From positions 1 through 56,923 of the forward strand of contig CANCLQ010000005.1 in assembly GCA_947378845.1 (NCBI GenBank): a stretch of 56,923 nucleotides of DNA, in the 5' to 3' direction. Of this stretch, positions 14,875 to 23,719 are shown one piece after another. A program made the position numbers and the translations under genes. Positions within the stretch are counted from its first letter, which is position 1; every line of letters begins with the position of its first letter. The notes beneath the pieces were generated by a model. It was not told the DNA's origin. It saw nothing but the letters and a program-made list of their open reading frames with translations, and searched no databases. The stretch is from Opitutia bacterium (GTDB taxonomy: Bacteria > Verrucomicrobiota > Verrucomicrobiia > Opitutales > UBA953).

Positions 14875-15486
14875 ATGCGCCTCCTTCTAATAACTTTAAT
14901 ATCATTTTTAGGGTTCGGCTGTAAACCTACGCCGCAAATTTCTACCTATGAAGTTAAGTCTGAGGCCGTTGAAAAAGTGAGTGAGCCTGCCCCTGCACAG
15001 AAACCAGTTGCTGCCGCTGCCTCAGGAATGCCAGCCAGCGCAGCTATGCAAGCCGAAGCCGCCACCTTTGGTTCACCGCAATGGCCAAACCTACCTGCAG
15101 GATGGACAGCTAATGCCCCCAACCCCATGCGCAAAGGGAGTTGGTCAATTGCGGGGCCCGATGGATCAAAGGCTGAAATTGCGGTAACCGTTTTTCCAGG
15201 AGATGTCGGTGGTATCACCGCCAATGTTAATCGCTGGCGCGGACAGCTCGCCCTTTCACCCGCAAGCGAATCCGAAATCAATATATCGGCAGAGGATGCA
15301 ACTGTCGGGAGTGATGCGGCTAAGAAGTTCACACTTATATCCGCTGATCAAAAAAGAATGACCGTCGCCCTGCTTGTGGCCAAAAATAATTCAACCTGGT
15401 TCTGTAAACTCTCTGGCGACAGCACAGTGGTTCGCAGCCAGATCGAATTCTTTCTCGAGTTCTTTAAAAACTCTCAACTTCCTTGA
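14875..15486 (+). CDS. Hypothetical lipoprotein upstream of cytochrome c biogenesis gene
   Basis: The protein is 203 residues from ATG 14875, giving a signal peptide with a lipobox at FLGFGC; an in-frame start at 14821 would bury it. A Pro/Ala-rich linker (about residues 30-55) follows. A C-terminal domain starts near LPAGWTANAPNPMRKGSW and contains IAVTVFPGDVGGITANVNRWRGQL. Such 'PGDVGG...NVNRWR' lipoproteins occur next to cytochrome c assembly genes in Planctomycetes/Verrucomicrobia, as I recall, but their role is not established. Its TGA overlaps the TTG start of the next gene, so the two are coupled and a role in c-type cytochrome maturation is plausible. Confidence 0.75.
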   Translation: MRLLLITLISFLGFGCKPTPQISTYEVKSEAVEKVSEPAPAQKPVAAAASGMPASAAMQAEAATFGSPQWPNLPAGWTANAPNPMRKGSWSIAGPDGSKAEIAVTVFPGDVGGITANVNRWRGQLALSPASESEINISAEDATVGSDAAKKFTLISADQKRMTVALLVAKNNSTWFCKLSGDSTVVRSQIEFFLEFFKNSQLP

Positions 15487-18400
15487 ATAACGAATTTCAA
15501 TCTAAAGCAAAATCCAATCACGCTGTATTGGATTTCTTTGCCTCCCTTAAACTTACGGTGTGGTTGCTCAGTCTTTCCATGGTGCTTATTTTACTGGGCA
15601 CATTGGAACAAGTACACTGGGGCGTTTGGCATGTTCAAAAAGAATACTTTAGTGCCTGGTACTGCCTTTACCCAATCAATCCTGACGCGGCCATGCGCCT
15701 TCCGCTGCCCGGCGGATTTCTTTTGGGTGCATTTCTAGTTATTAATCTTATCTTCGCCCACTTCAGACATTTCAAAAAAGGAGTTAAGCATATCGGTATC
15801 ACCCTCATCCATAGCGGTCTAATACTGTTACTGGTTGGAGGTTTTATGACCGCTGCCTACCAAGAAGAGTCCGCAATGGTGATTCCGGAAAACGATTCGC
15901 GTAATTACACGGAAGCCTTTCGCGATTTCGAACTCGCCGTTATTCAACACGGAACCACTGACCGGGTGACTGTTGTACCCGACGAACTTTTGCGCAAAAC
16001 CATGAGCGGTGATCTAATTACACTTAGCGGCACACCCTTCACTCTTAAGCTGTCTCGTTATTTCCCTAATTCAATTCTACGGGCACAGTCTCAAATGCCT
16101 GAATCACCTGCGGTAGCAGCAACCCAAGGTATCGCCGCACGCACCGCTATGGCTTTACGAGGTGCACCTGAAAGTTTCAGTGATACTATTGGCAATACAC
16201 CGAGTGCCATAGTTGAGGTGATTGCCAACGGAAACTCACTTGGAACCTGGCTGCTTAATAGCCAACTCACTGAGTCCTTCCCCGCACAAACATATATTTA
16301 TAAAAATCAGAACTACGAAATCAACTTACGTAGACAGCGCACCTACTTACCGTTCAGCGTTAAGCTCAATCGCTTCACACACGACAAATACCCTGGTACT
16401 GAAATTCCCAAACATTTCGCGAGTGACGTTGAGGTGATTAGCGAGACTGGTAAATTCTCGTTCAACATTTCCATGAATCAGCCAATGCGTCATGGTGGTA
16501 TGACTTTTTATCAATCAAGTTTCGGTAATACCAACGACGGTAAAAACCTCAGCGTTCTCCAAGTCGTACGCAACCCTGGCTGGCTTGTACCCTACATCGC
16601 CGTCTCCCTTATGTCGCTTGGACTGCTATGGCACTTTGGCGCTTCGCTTTTTCAATTCCTTAAGCGACGCACCAGTCAATCTACCGCCGTCATTTTATTC
16701 TTCATCTGCCTACCTGCATTAAGCCGTGGGGAAGGTGCCTGGGACTCTCGCGAAATCGGAAACATTCCCGTACAGAGTGGCGGACGAATCATTCCAATCG
16801 AAACCCTGGCCAGTGGATCCCTGCTGCAAATGCGTGCTCGTCGAGAAATCGCACTTACGGAGGTTGAAGCGATTGCCTTCGGACAAAAGCCATCGAAATG
16901 GACCGCAGAACAACGTGCCACTATCAATCGCGAGTTACCTGAGCTAACTGAGAACATCCAAGCCGCTCTAGAATTACGCCCAGTAAAATTAAATGGTCGT
17001 AATATCAATGCGACCGATTGGCTCATTGAAGTCTGCTTCCGCTCTAACGTTGCGCGCCTATTGCCCACCTTCCGCATCGATCACCCAGTCGTTCTTAAAA
17101 TGGTCGGACGGGACCCAGAAAAAACTAAATTCGCGACGTGGAATGATATTATTAAGAATAGCGAAGCTATCACTCGCGCTGCAGAAAAATCGCGTAATCT
17201 GCCACAAGCTGAGCGAGAATCTGAAGATCGCGCTCTAATTCAATTGGAAGCGGCGGCCAAGCAGTACGCCCTGCTCACGATGACCTTTATCCCTGGAGAT
17301 TTACCTCCTGAAATCGCACCTCAACGTGAGTACGAAGCTTGGTTAGGTTCGCTTAACTCTGCGGCTATTCAGATGCAGAAAAACGCGAGCACAAGTACGG
17401 GCGCACCGGCCTTTGATAAGGAATTACAAGAAAATCTTAAAACGCTCGTCCAACGCTACCAAGAATTCGCACGTGATGGTGCCATACGCATTGTACCTCC
17501 CAAAAATACTTCCGAAAGTAGTTGGGATAACCTAGGCACGGCCCTCTTGTCAGTTATCACAGATCGCAATGCCCATCGTGCAGCCCTTGCAACCGATGGC
17601 ACCGTCACTCGCTACGCCAACTTCGCAACGGCCTGGCGCAACGGCAACAATGATGAATGCGCGCAACAAGTAAGAGCACTCTACGCTGCGCACGTCGGTC
17701 CGTGGACAAGCCGAGTAGATGCAGAAACTACATTTAGTCGCCTCCAACCATTCTACTGGTTGCTTATCAGCTACGTTGTTGTCGTTTTAATTGTACTTGT
17801 TTGCTGGGTAATCGGAAAAACTAATCAGCTCAGTTGGGCCTACGCCTTATTAGTTAGTATTTTCATTCTGCACACAATCGCACTCGGCTTTCGCATGTGG
17901 CTACATCAACGCCCACCGGTTACTAATTTATATTCATCGGGAATCTTTATTGCATGGGCGGCCGTATTACTCGGGGTAATCTTGGAAAGAATTTGGAAAA
18001 ATGGTATCGGTGCTGCCGCTGCTGGTATTAGTGGATTCATGTCACTCATCGTCGCACACAATCTCGGGCTCTCAGGTGAAGATAACCTCGAAAGCGTTCG
18101 TGCCGTACTCGACTCTAACTTCTGGCTCTCCACTCACGTAACCACTGTGACCCTTGGTTATTCAGCTACTTTCGTCGCGGGTCTGATTGGTGCGCTACAC
18201 TTATGGCTCCGTGCATTTAAGGCCGACTACAAAGAAGGTGATGCAGTGGCTCGTGCGGCCTACGGCATTCTTGCATTTGCCACTCTCGCCAGCTTCATCG
18301 GTACGATGCTTGGCGGTATCTGGGCGGACCAAAGTTGGGGACGTTTCTGGGGCTGGGATCCAAAAGAAAATGGGGCCGTGCTGATTGTCCTCTGGTGCGC

Positions 18401-18644
18401 TATTTGTCTACATGCACGCTGGGGCGGACTCGTGAAACGCGAAGGACTCATGCAAATGCTCGTGTTTGGAAATATTGTTACCAGTTGGTCATGGTTTGGT
18501 ACTAATCTTCTCGGCGTTGGATTACATAGCTACGGTTTCACCGAATCTGGCTTTCAATGGCTGAGCATCTTTGCGATTTCTCAATTGGCTATCATTGCAC
18601 TCGGCTGGCTTCCCGCACGTAGCAGACCCACCACGCATCCATGA
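15483..18644 (+). CDS. ccsBA: Fused ResB-CcsA cytochrome c biogenesis protein
   Basis: This is a single-chain system II holocytochrome c synthase, moving haem across the membrane and attaching it to apocytochromes. The 1053-residue protein has an N-terminal ResB half (DFFASLKLTVWLL, GTLEQVHWGVW, then helices and a periplasmic domain ending MRHGGMTFYQSSF). A second soluble region of about 350 residues (roughly 415-755) follows, starting near IPVQSGGRIIPIETLASG. The C-terminal CcsA half has the haem-handling WWD motif (WGRFWGWDPKENGAVL) and conserved His residues (STHVTTVTLGY, GLHSYGF). The start is TTG at 15483, overlapping the preceding stop. It is much longer than simple CcsBA, which fits Bacteroidetes/Verrucomicrobia homologues. 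Confidence 0.93.
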   Translation: MNNEFQSKAKSNHAVLDFFASLKLTVWLLSLSMVLILLGTLEQVHWGVWHVQKEYFSAWYCLYPINPDAAMRLPLPGGFLLGAFLVINLIFAHFRHFKKGVKHIGITLIHSGLILLLVGGFMTAAYQEESAMVIPENDSRNYTEAFRDFELAVIQHGTTDRVTVVPDELLRKTMSGDLITLSGTPFTLKLSRYFPNSILRAQSQMPESPAVAATQGIAARTAMALRGAPESFSDTIGNTPSAIVEVIANGNSLGTWLLNSQLTESFPAQTYIYKNQNYEINLRRQRTYLPFSVKLNRFTHDKYPGTEIPKHFASDVEVISETGKFSFNISMNQPMRHGGMTFYQSSFGNTNDGKNLSVLQVVRNPGWLVPYIAVSLMSLGLLWHFGASLFQFLKRRTSQSTAVILFFICLPALSRGEGAWDSREIGNIPVQSGGRIIPIETLASGSLLQMRARREIALTEVEAIAFGQKPSKWTAEQRATINRELPELTENIQAALELRPVKLNGRNINATDWLIEVCFRSNVARLLPTFRIDHPVVLKMVGRDPEKTKFATWNDIIKNSEAITRAAEKSRNLPQAERESEDRALIQLEAAAKQYALLTMTFIPGDLPPEIAPQREYEAWLGSLNSAAIQMQKNASTSTGAPAFDKELQENLKTLVQRYQEFARDGAIRIVPPKNTSESSWDNLGTALLSVITDRNAHRAALATDGTVTRYANFATAWRNGNNDECAQQVRALYAAHVGPWTSRVDAETTFSRLQPFYWLLISYVVVVLIVLVCWVIGKTNQLSWAYALLVSIFILHTIALGFRMWLHQRPPVTNLYSSGIFIAWAAVLLGVILERIWKNGIGAAAAGISGFMSLIVAHNLGLSGEDNLESVRAVLDSNFWLSTHVTTVTLGYSATFVAGLIGALHLWLRAFKADYKEGDAVARAAYGILAFATLASFIGTMLGGIWADQSWGRFWGWDPKENGAVLIVLWCAICLHARWGGLVKREGLMQMLVFGNIVTSWSWFGTNLLGVGLHSYGFTESGFQWLSIFAISQLAIIALGWLPARSRPTTHP

Positions 18645-19162
18645 TGAACGAAACGGCACCATGGTTTTGTATTAAAGCTAAGCCTCGCCAAGAGGCGGTC
18701 GCTGTTCGCAACCTAAAAGCCGTCGGTGATATTGAAATTCTTTTTCCCCGCGTTATGCGCACACGCCGAGGACACGAAAAGAACCGAGAAGTGGTCGAGC
18801 CACTCTTTCCCGGTTATATTTTTGTGAAATTTAATCCCGAAGAATATCACGGTACCGTCCGCAGCACTCGCGGTGTTTTACACCTTGTCAGCCAGGGCGG
18901 AAAAGCAGTCGACGTACCCAGCAAGGTCATTGAAGAACTTAATGCCCTCGGCCCTGATGGCATTTTATCGATGCTCGATGCCGATCTTAAAATCGGCACC
19001 AAGGTTCGAATCATACGTGGCATCTTCTCCGGTAGTGAAGGTGAAGTAATCAAGCTCGCTACACCACAAAAACGAATAGCCATCCTGATGTCACTTCTCG
19101 GATCGGAACAATCGGTTGATCTGGCGGTGGATGACATTCAGGAAATTCTACCCGAAGAATAA
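18641..19162 (+). CDS. NusG-family antitermination paralogue (NusG/RfaH/UpxY type)
   Basis: The 173-residue protein has an N-terminal NGN domain (PWFCIKAKPRQEAVAVRNL, RRGHEKNREVVEPLFPGYIFVKF, VRSTRGVLHLVS) and a C-terminal KOW domain (GTKVRIIRGIFSGSEGEVI). NGN binds RNA polymerase; KOW may bind NusE or ribosome. It is not in the usual secE-nusG-rplK context, so it is more likely a specialised regulator of long operons than core NusG, but that needs a second copy elsewhere. An EPS or large-operon target is only a guess. The start ATG overlaps the ccsBA stop; the second in-frame ATG at 18644 is an equally good start. Confidence 0.85.
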   Translation: MMNETAPWFCIKAKPRQEAVAVRNLKAVGDIEILFPRVMRTRRGHEKNREVVEPLFPGYIFVKFNPEEYHGTVRSTRGVLHLVSQGGKAVDVPSKVIEELNALGPDGILSMLDADLKIGTKVRIIRGIFSGSEGEVIKLATPQKRIAILMSLLGSEQSVDLAVDDIQEILPEE

Positions 19163-19164
19163 TT

Positions 19165-19620
19165 ATGATTCATGATTTGTTAATCCATTCGGCGAAGTAC
19201 GAAAAACTGCATCCACACTTCCCTGCCGCCTTCGCATGGTTAAAGGCATTCGATACCTCAACCCCCGACGGTAAGTACGAAATTGCCGGCACCGATTGCG
19301 TCGCAGGTGTACAACGCTACACTACCAAGCCTAGTTCAGAAAAGAAATGGGAAGCTCACCAAGTTTTTGGCGACATCCAAGTTGTCTACCATGGCAATGA
19401 AACTTGTGGTCACACCGATGTCGCCCGACTCACAAGCAACGAGGCCTACTCCGCGAGTAAGGATGTAGAAAAATTCTCTGCCCCGCTTTTTCAGACTACA
19501 CAATTACAGCTAAGCAGCGGATATTTCACCATATTCTACCCCCAAGACGCCCATCAACCAGGCGTAGCAAACGCAGCAGCCAGCGAGGTTTTGAAGGTGG
19601 TTATTAAATTTAAACTTTAA
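19165..19620 (+). CDS. YhcH/YjgK/YiaL (DUF386) family protein
   Basis: The 151-residue protein belongs to a cupin-like family linked to sugar or sialic-acid metabolism genes; biochemistry is poorly defined. Family landmarks are the metal-site region WEAHQVFGDIQVVYHG (residues 72-87), the segment GYFTIFYPQDAHQPGV with its His residues, and the closing VLKVVIKFKL. There are no sugar genes next to it. It begins two bases after the preceding stop codon (TAA-TT-ATG), a junction seen three times in this window. Confidence 0.85.
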   Translation: MIHDLLIHSAKYEKLHPHFPAAFAWLKAFDTSTPDGKYEIAGTDCVAGVQRYTTKPSSEKKWEAHQVFGDIQVVYHGNETCGHTDVARLTSNEAYSASKDVEKFSAPLFQTTQLQLSSGYFTIFYPQDAHQPGVANAAASEVLKVVIKFKL

Positions 19621-19663
19621 ATAATTCTGGCGAAATATCGTAGGTCACCTTAAGTCGTTAAGT

Positions 19664-20368
19664 ATGCCTGCTCCTTGCCGACTCATCTTCGCTCTCGATG
19701 TTGAAACCAAAGAGGAAGCTCTGGCACTCGCTCGTCCGCTTGCAGGTAATTTAGTTTGGGTTAAACTTGGGCTCCAACTTTTCACCCGACACGGGCCATC
19801 CATCGTCGACGAATTCCACGCACTGGGATTTAAAGTTTTCCTCGACCTTAAATTACACGACATACCCAACACAGTCGCCTCCGCAATCAAGAGCCTGAAA
19901 GGTCGACCCTGCTCCTTACTCACCTTGCATGCTTGCGGTGGACCCGAGATGTTAACCCGCGCCGTAGAAGCCGCCAGTGAATCCATTCCTGACTGTCAGT
20001 TACTCGCCGTGACAGTTTTAACGTCAATGGACCAGGCTCAACTTAATGCTGTCGGCATTCAACGCACTCCCGAAGAACAAGTCCGATTACTGGGTCGTCT
20101 TGCCATTCAATCGGGCGTTCACGGCTTAGTCTGCTCACCTCTCGAACTCCCAATGCTCCGCAAAGAACTCGGAGACAAACCGGTCCTTGTAACACCAGGC
20201 ATTCGCTACCCCGATGCTAAGAGCGATGATCAAAATCGTGTCATGACGCCGGCACAAGCGTCCGCGAGTGGCGCCAGCTTCATCGTTGTCGGTCGCCCCA
20301 TTCTCAAAGCCGACAATCCTCCAGCACAAACGCTTCAAATTCGTCGTGAAATCGGCGAAACAAAGTGA
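19664..20368 (+). CDS. pyrF: Orotidine 5'-phosphate decarboxylase PyrF
   Basis: PyrF decarboxylates OMP to UMP, the last step of de novo pyrimidine synthesis. The 234-residue TIM barrel shows FALDVETKEEALAL, VKLGLQLF, the catalytic DLKLHDIPNT (near 66-75, with the Lys/Asp tetrad), LTLHACGG, VTPGIRY and the phosphate-binding IVVGRPI. It is in an operon with ispD, whose GTG start overlaps the pyrF stop codon. Confidence 0.96.
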   Translation: MPAPCRLIFALDVETKEEALALARPLAGNLVWVKLGLQLFTRHGPSIVDEFHALGFKVFLDLKLHDIPNTVASAIKSLKGRPCSLLTLHACGGPEMLTRAVEAASESIPDCQLLAVTVLTSMDQAQLNAVGIQRTPEEQVRLLGRLAIQSGVHGLVCSPLELPMLRKELGDKPVLVTPGIRYPDAKSDDQNRVMTPAQASASGASFIVVGRPILKADNPPAQTLQIRREIGETK

Positions 20369-21072
20369 GCGCCACCAAGGACATTTTAATCTTACTCGCA
20401 GCTGGCTCTGCACGCCGGATGCAATCGGCAGTCGATGATAAAACTTTGGCATTGCTCGCAGGTAAACCTGTTTTCCTCTACTCTCTAGAATCTTTTAAAT
20501 CTACCGGGCTGATTGGTTCAGCGATTATTACCTATCGCGACCCTCAACAGTTGGAACGCTTTAAAAAAGCGCTGGAAGGCTTTTTAAGTAAAAATCCATT
20601 AGATGTAAAATTTGTGCAAGGAGGCGAAACCCGACAAGACTCGGTGCGTGCTGCACTAGAAGCCTGTGCAACTCACTCAGGTATTGTGCATATTCACGAT
20701 GCTGCTCGCCCACTCGTCACCGCCGAAGCTATCCAGTTGGTACGTGCTAAGGCACTCGAAACAGGTGGTGCTATCCTAGCAGGCCGTTCATCTGATACGG
20801 TTAAGATTTCCCATAAAGGCAATGCATCGGTCGAAAGCTCACCTGATCGTGCGCTGGTATGGACCGCTGAAACCCCACAGGTTTTTCGCACCCAAACCAT
20901 CCTCAAAGCGTATCGAAAAGTCGCAGAGCTTGGACGCAAAGTTACTGATGACAGTTCTGCCGCCGAAGCCATCGGACAAGAAATTGCGTTAGTTGAAAAT
21001 CCTACGGTGAATTTAAAACTCACTCGCCCTAGTGATTTCCTTCTGGCCGAAGCAGTTTTAAAAACGCGTTAA
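20365..21072 (+). CDS. ispD: 2-C-methyl-D-erythritol 4-phosphate cytidylyltransferase IspD
   Basis: IspD couples MEP with CTP in the non-mevalonate isoprenoid pathway. The 235-residue protein shows LLAAGSARRM (CTP-binding loop, residues 10-19), a GGETRQDSVRAAL motif, VHIHDAARPLV, TAETPQVF and DDSSAAEA near the C-terminus. It starts with GTG at 20365 overlapping the pyrF stop. It ends only 2 bp from the stop of the convergent gene at 21075. Confidence 0.95.
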   Translation: MSATKDILILLAAGSARRMQSAVDDKTLALLAGKPVFLYSLESFKSTGLIGSAIITYRDPQQLERFKKALEGFLSKNPLDVKFVQGGETRQDSVRAALEACATHSGIVHIHDAARPLVTAEAIQLVRAKALETGGAILAGRSSDTVKISHKGNASVESSPDRALVWTAETPQVFRTQTILKAYRKVAELGRKVTDDSSAAEAIGQEIALVENPTVNLKLTRPSDFLLAEAVLKTR

Positions 21073-21074
21073 GG

Positions 21075-21527
21075 CTAGTAACCCGCCTGTCTCAAAGCGG
21101 CATCTAGTTTAGTCTGGAAATCCATGATGTCGGATTGATTGGGTCGATAGCCTTGAGTGCGCGGCACTAAGCCTGGGCGACCTTCCATGTCGAGATACCA
21201 ATCGGCAACTTGCGCGTCAGAGAATGTAACATTGCCACTAACCATCACACCTGGACGTGTAATCGCATCCACTTCAACACGCACACCGCCCACAGGCGCA
21301 GCTGCAGGTTCGGCGACTGCTGACTCAACTTTATCAGCCTCAGTTTTCTTGGGCTCTTCCTTCTCTTGCAGCGTGAGATTTAGGTCATCGACCAGAAAGC
21401 GTACGTCGAGAAAGGTCATCGCAATTCCGAGTTCGGATGACAATCGGGTCTGGATACTCGAAAGCGAGGCACCTTCACTCACCCACTGAGAGACCGTAGA
21501 AATTTGTGCCGGAGTCAATTTTGCCAT
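21075..21527 (-). CDS. Conserved hypothetical protein with HTH-like N-terminus
   Basis: The 150-residue soluble protein's first half (residues 1-55, AQISTVSQWVSEGASLSSIQTRLSSELGIAMTF split over turns) reads like a small helix-turn-helix in which a recognition helix follows the GASLSSIQ turn. Residues 58-85 are charged and Ala/Pro-rich. The second half (VRVEVDAITRPGVMVSGNVTFSDAQVADWYLDM...) is probably beta-stranded and ends QAGY. I recall similar proteins in Verrucomicrobia but no characterised member. It is convergent with ispD (2-bp gap) and divergent from menB. Confidence 0.72.
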   Translation of the reverse strand: MAKLTPAQISTVSQWVSEGASLSSIQTRLSSELGIAMTFLDVRFLVDDLNLTLQEKEEPKKTEADKVESAVAEPAAAPVGGVRVEVDAITRPGVMVSGNVTFSDAQVADWYLDMEGRPGLVPRTQGYRPNQSDIMDFQTKLDAALRQAGY

Positions 21528-21615
21528 ACCCCAAAGTGGGTGAGCCCTGCTTCTTTTTCAAGCGTCACGTCGCTTATTCGTTGGATTTTATACTCAACCC
21601 CTGCAAATTAGGGCC

Positions 21616-22461
21616 ATGCAACTCCCGTTGACTTGGAAAAAGCAAGGTGACTTCACCGATATCATTTATGAAAAGGCCGATGGAGTTGCACGCATCACCA
21701 TTAACCGAACCGATCGACGCAACGCGTTCACGCCCGACACGGTCGCCGAAATGATAAAGGCGTTTAACGATGCACGTGACGATCATACGATTGGCGTCGT
21801 TTTACTGCGGGGTGCGAATCCACAGACAGATGGCAAGTTTGCCTTCTGCGCCGGCGGTGACCAAAAAATCAGAGGCGACCAAAAAGGTGGTTATATCGGC
21901 AAAGACGGAGTCCCACGTCTCAACGTTCTCGATTTACAAAAACTCATTCGCTCGATGCCCAAAGTTGTCATCGCCCTTGTGGCGGGATACGCAATCGGCG
22001 GCGGACATGTTCTGCATGTCATTTGCGACTTAACCATCGCAGCGGATAATGCCATCTTTGGTCAGACGGGTCCAACCGTCGGAAGTTTTGACGGTGGATT
22101 TGGTGCATCCTATTTAGCCCGAATTGTCGGTCAGAAAAAAGCACGAGAAATCTGGTACCTCTGCCGACAATACAATGCACAAGAGGCAATGGAGATGGGA
22201 CTCGTTAACACGGTTGTTCCGTACGCACAATTAGATCAAGAAGGTGAAAAATGGGCCCAAGAAATTATGACCAAGAGCCCACTCGCAATCCGTTGCTTAA
22301 AATCGGCATTCAACGCCGAACTCGACGGACAGTCTGGCATTCAGGAACTTTCAGGTAATGCCACCCTTCTCTACTACCTCAGCGAAGAAGGCGACGAAGG
22401 TCGCAAGGCCTGGAATGAAAAACGTCCACCTAACTTCGAGAAATTCCCTTGGCTCCCGTAA
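21616..22461 (+). CDS. menB: 1,4-dihydroxy-2-naphthoyl-CoA synthase MenB
   Basis: MenB closes the naphthoquinone ring in menaquinone synthesis. The 281-residue crotonase-fold protein has DIIYEKADGVARITINR at the start, FCAGGDQKIRG, the oxyanion region GYAIGGGHVLH, QTGPTVGSFDGGFG and the closing RPPNFEKFPWLP, all hallmarks of MenB rather than other enoyl-CoA hydratases. The organism therefore probably respires with menaquinone. No other men genes are in the window. The next gene starts 13 bp before the menB stop. Confidence 0.95.
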   Translation: MQLPLTWKKQGDFTDIIYEKADGVARITINRTDRRNAFTPDTVAEMIKAFNDARDDHTIGVVLLRGANPQTDGKFAFCAGGDQKIRGDQKGGYIGKDGVPRLNVLDLQKLIRSMPKVVIALVAGYAIGGGHVLHVICDLTIAADNAIFGQTGPTVGSFDGGFGASYLARIVGQKKAREIWYLCRQYNAQEAMEMGLVNTVVPYAQLDQEGEKWAQEIMTKSPLAIRCLKSAFNAELDGQSGIQELSGNATLLYYLSEEGDEGRKAWNEKRPPNFEKFPWLP

Positions 22462-23027
22462 ACCCTATTCGCGTCACCGAACGCGCTCAGGCACTCGCAG
22501 CTGAGGTTCTTAAGCCAGGCGATATCGCCATCGACGCCACCGCTGGAAAGGGACGCGACACCGCGTTTCTAGCTTTAGCTGTGGGGCCACTCGGACATGT
22601 CCACGCCTTTGATGTGCAAGCGGAAGCCATTGCTGCCACACAAAACCTGACAGCAGCGGCTGGCCTCAGTTCTATCGTCACCCTACATCATCGTTCACAC
22701 GCCGAAATCTCTGAAGCCCTGCCCGATAATCATAAGCACCAAATTGGCGCGGTTCTTTTTAATTTAGGCTACCTACCGGGCAGTGATCAGAAAATTGTCA
22801 CCTTACCTGCCAGTACACAGCATGCACTTGAGGCTGCACGCTCGCAGATACGTAAAGGTGGTCGTATCATTTGCGTGACTTATACAGGCCACCCAGGAGG
22901 AACCGACGAATCTAATGTCGTGCTACAGTTTGCCATAGCATCGGAGAATGAAGGCTATATTATTAATAAAGTCGGCTACTTCCCCGACTCCGCCAAACCC
23001 TGGATTCTCGTCGTCACCCGACCATGA
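22449..23027 (+). CDS. mnmM: SAM methyltransferase, MnmM (YtqB) family
   Basis: The 192-residue Rossmann methyltransferase of the 'rRNA methylase' Pfam group contains IDATAGKGRDTAFLA (SAM motif I, residues 28-42) and FNLGYLPGSD (near 100), the signature of YtqB. YtqB homologues were shown to convert nm5s2U to mnm5s2U at the tRNA wobble position and renamed MnmM. The assignment is by motif only. The TTG at 22449 gives overlap with menB; a later start is possible but would shorten the N-terminal helix. The stop overlaps the next gene's ATG. Confidence 0.83.
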   Translation: MAPVNPIRVTERAQALAAEVLKPGDIAIDATAGKGRDTAFLALAVGPLGHVHAFDVQAEAIAATQNLTAAAGLSSIVTLHHRSHAEISEALPDNHKHQIGAVLFNLGYLPGSDQKIVTLPASTQHALEAARSQIRKGGRIICVTYTGHPGGTDESNVVLQFAIASENEGYIINKVGYFPDSAKPWILVVTRP

Positions 23028-23719
23028 AGATTACCTACAAAGTAATTGGTATGCACTGCAACGCATGCGTATCTAAAGTTCAAAACGTTCTGCAAACATT
23101 TGCGACCGCAGCAGTAACCCTTAACCCACCGCAGGTAATTCTTACTGGCGATTCCATTCCAGCACTCAATCTACTGAACCAAGCACTTCAGAAGATTGGG
23201 TCTTACTCGCTCACTGAATTAACATCGTCCGGTAAAACAGATACAGTCGAAGAAAAGAGTTGGTTTCAGACTTACCTTCCCCTGCTCCTGATAGTGGGCG
23301 TAATAGCTGCGGCTTCCTTTCGATCTGCCGTCAATTCGTCCGACTGGATGATAAACTTTATGGCAGGTTTTTTTATCGTGTTCGCTGTTTTTAAATTATT
23401 TGACCTTAAAGGCTTTCAAGATGCGTACACGACCTACGACCTAATTGCTAAACACTACCCTAAGTACGCCTTAGTTTATCCATTCATCGAACTCACATTA
23501 GGTTTCGCATTTTTATTCCGTTATCAAATCACCTTCACCCTCTACGCCACCATTGCAGTTATGTCCGTCGGCAGCCTAGGTGTCATCCAAGCCCTACGGA
23601 ACAAACAGGCCATTCGCTGTGCATGCCTAGGTACCTCACTGAATCTTCCGATGTCAACCGTCACACTCGTTGAAGATTTACTGATGGTTTTAATGTCAGC
23701 GGCGATGTTACTCGCATGA
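23024..23719 (+). CDS. HMA metal-binding domain fused to MauE/DoxX-like membrane domain
   Basis: In this 231-residue protein, residues 1-65 form a heavy-metal-associated domain with GMHCNAC, the CxxC pair that binds Cu+ or similar. The C-terminal 150 residues hold about four membrane helices of the MauE/DoxX-like group, with a conserved cysteine segment (CACLGTSLNLPMSTVTLVEDLLM). The architecture suggests metal or thiol-redox transfer at the inner membrane, perhaps copper delivery or export; substrate unproven. It overlaps both neighbours by 4 bp, so it is translated with mnmM and the yfcH-like gene, though the functional link is unclear. Confidence 0.83.
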   Translation: MKITYKVIGMHCNACVSKVQNVLQTFATAAVTLNPPQVILTGDSIPALNLLNQALQKIGSYSLTELTSSGKTDTVEEKSWFQTYLPLLLIVGVIAAASFRSAVNSSDWMINFMAGFFIVFAVFKLFDLKGFQDAYTTYDLIAKHYPKYALVYPFIELTLGFAFLFRYQITFTLYATIAVMSVGSLGVIQALRNKQAIRCACLGTSLNLPMSTVTLVEDLLMVLMSAAMLLA

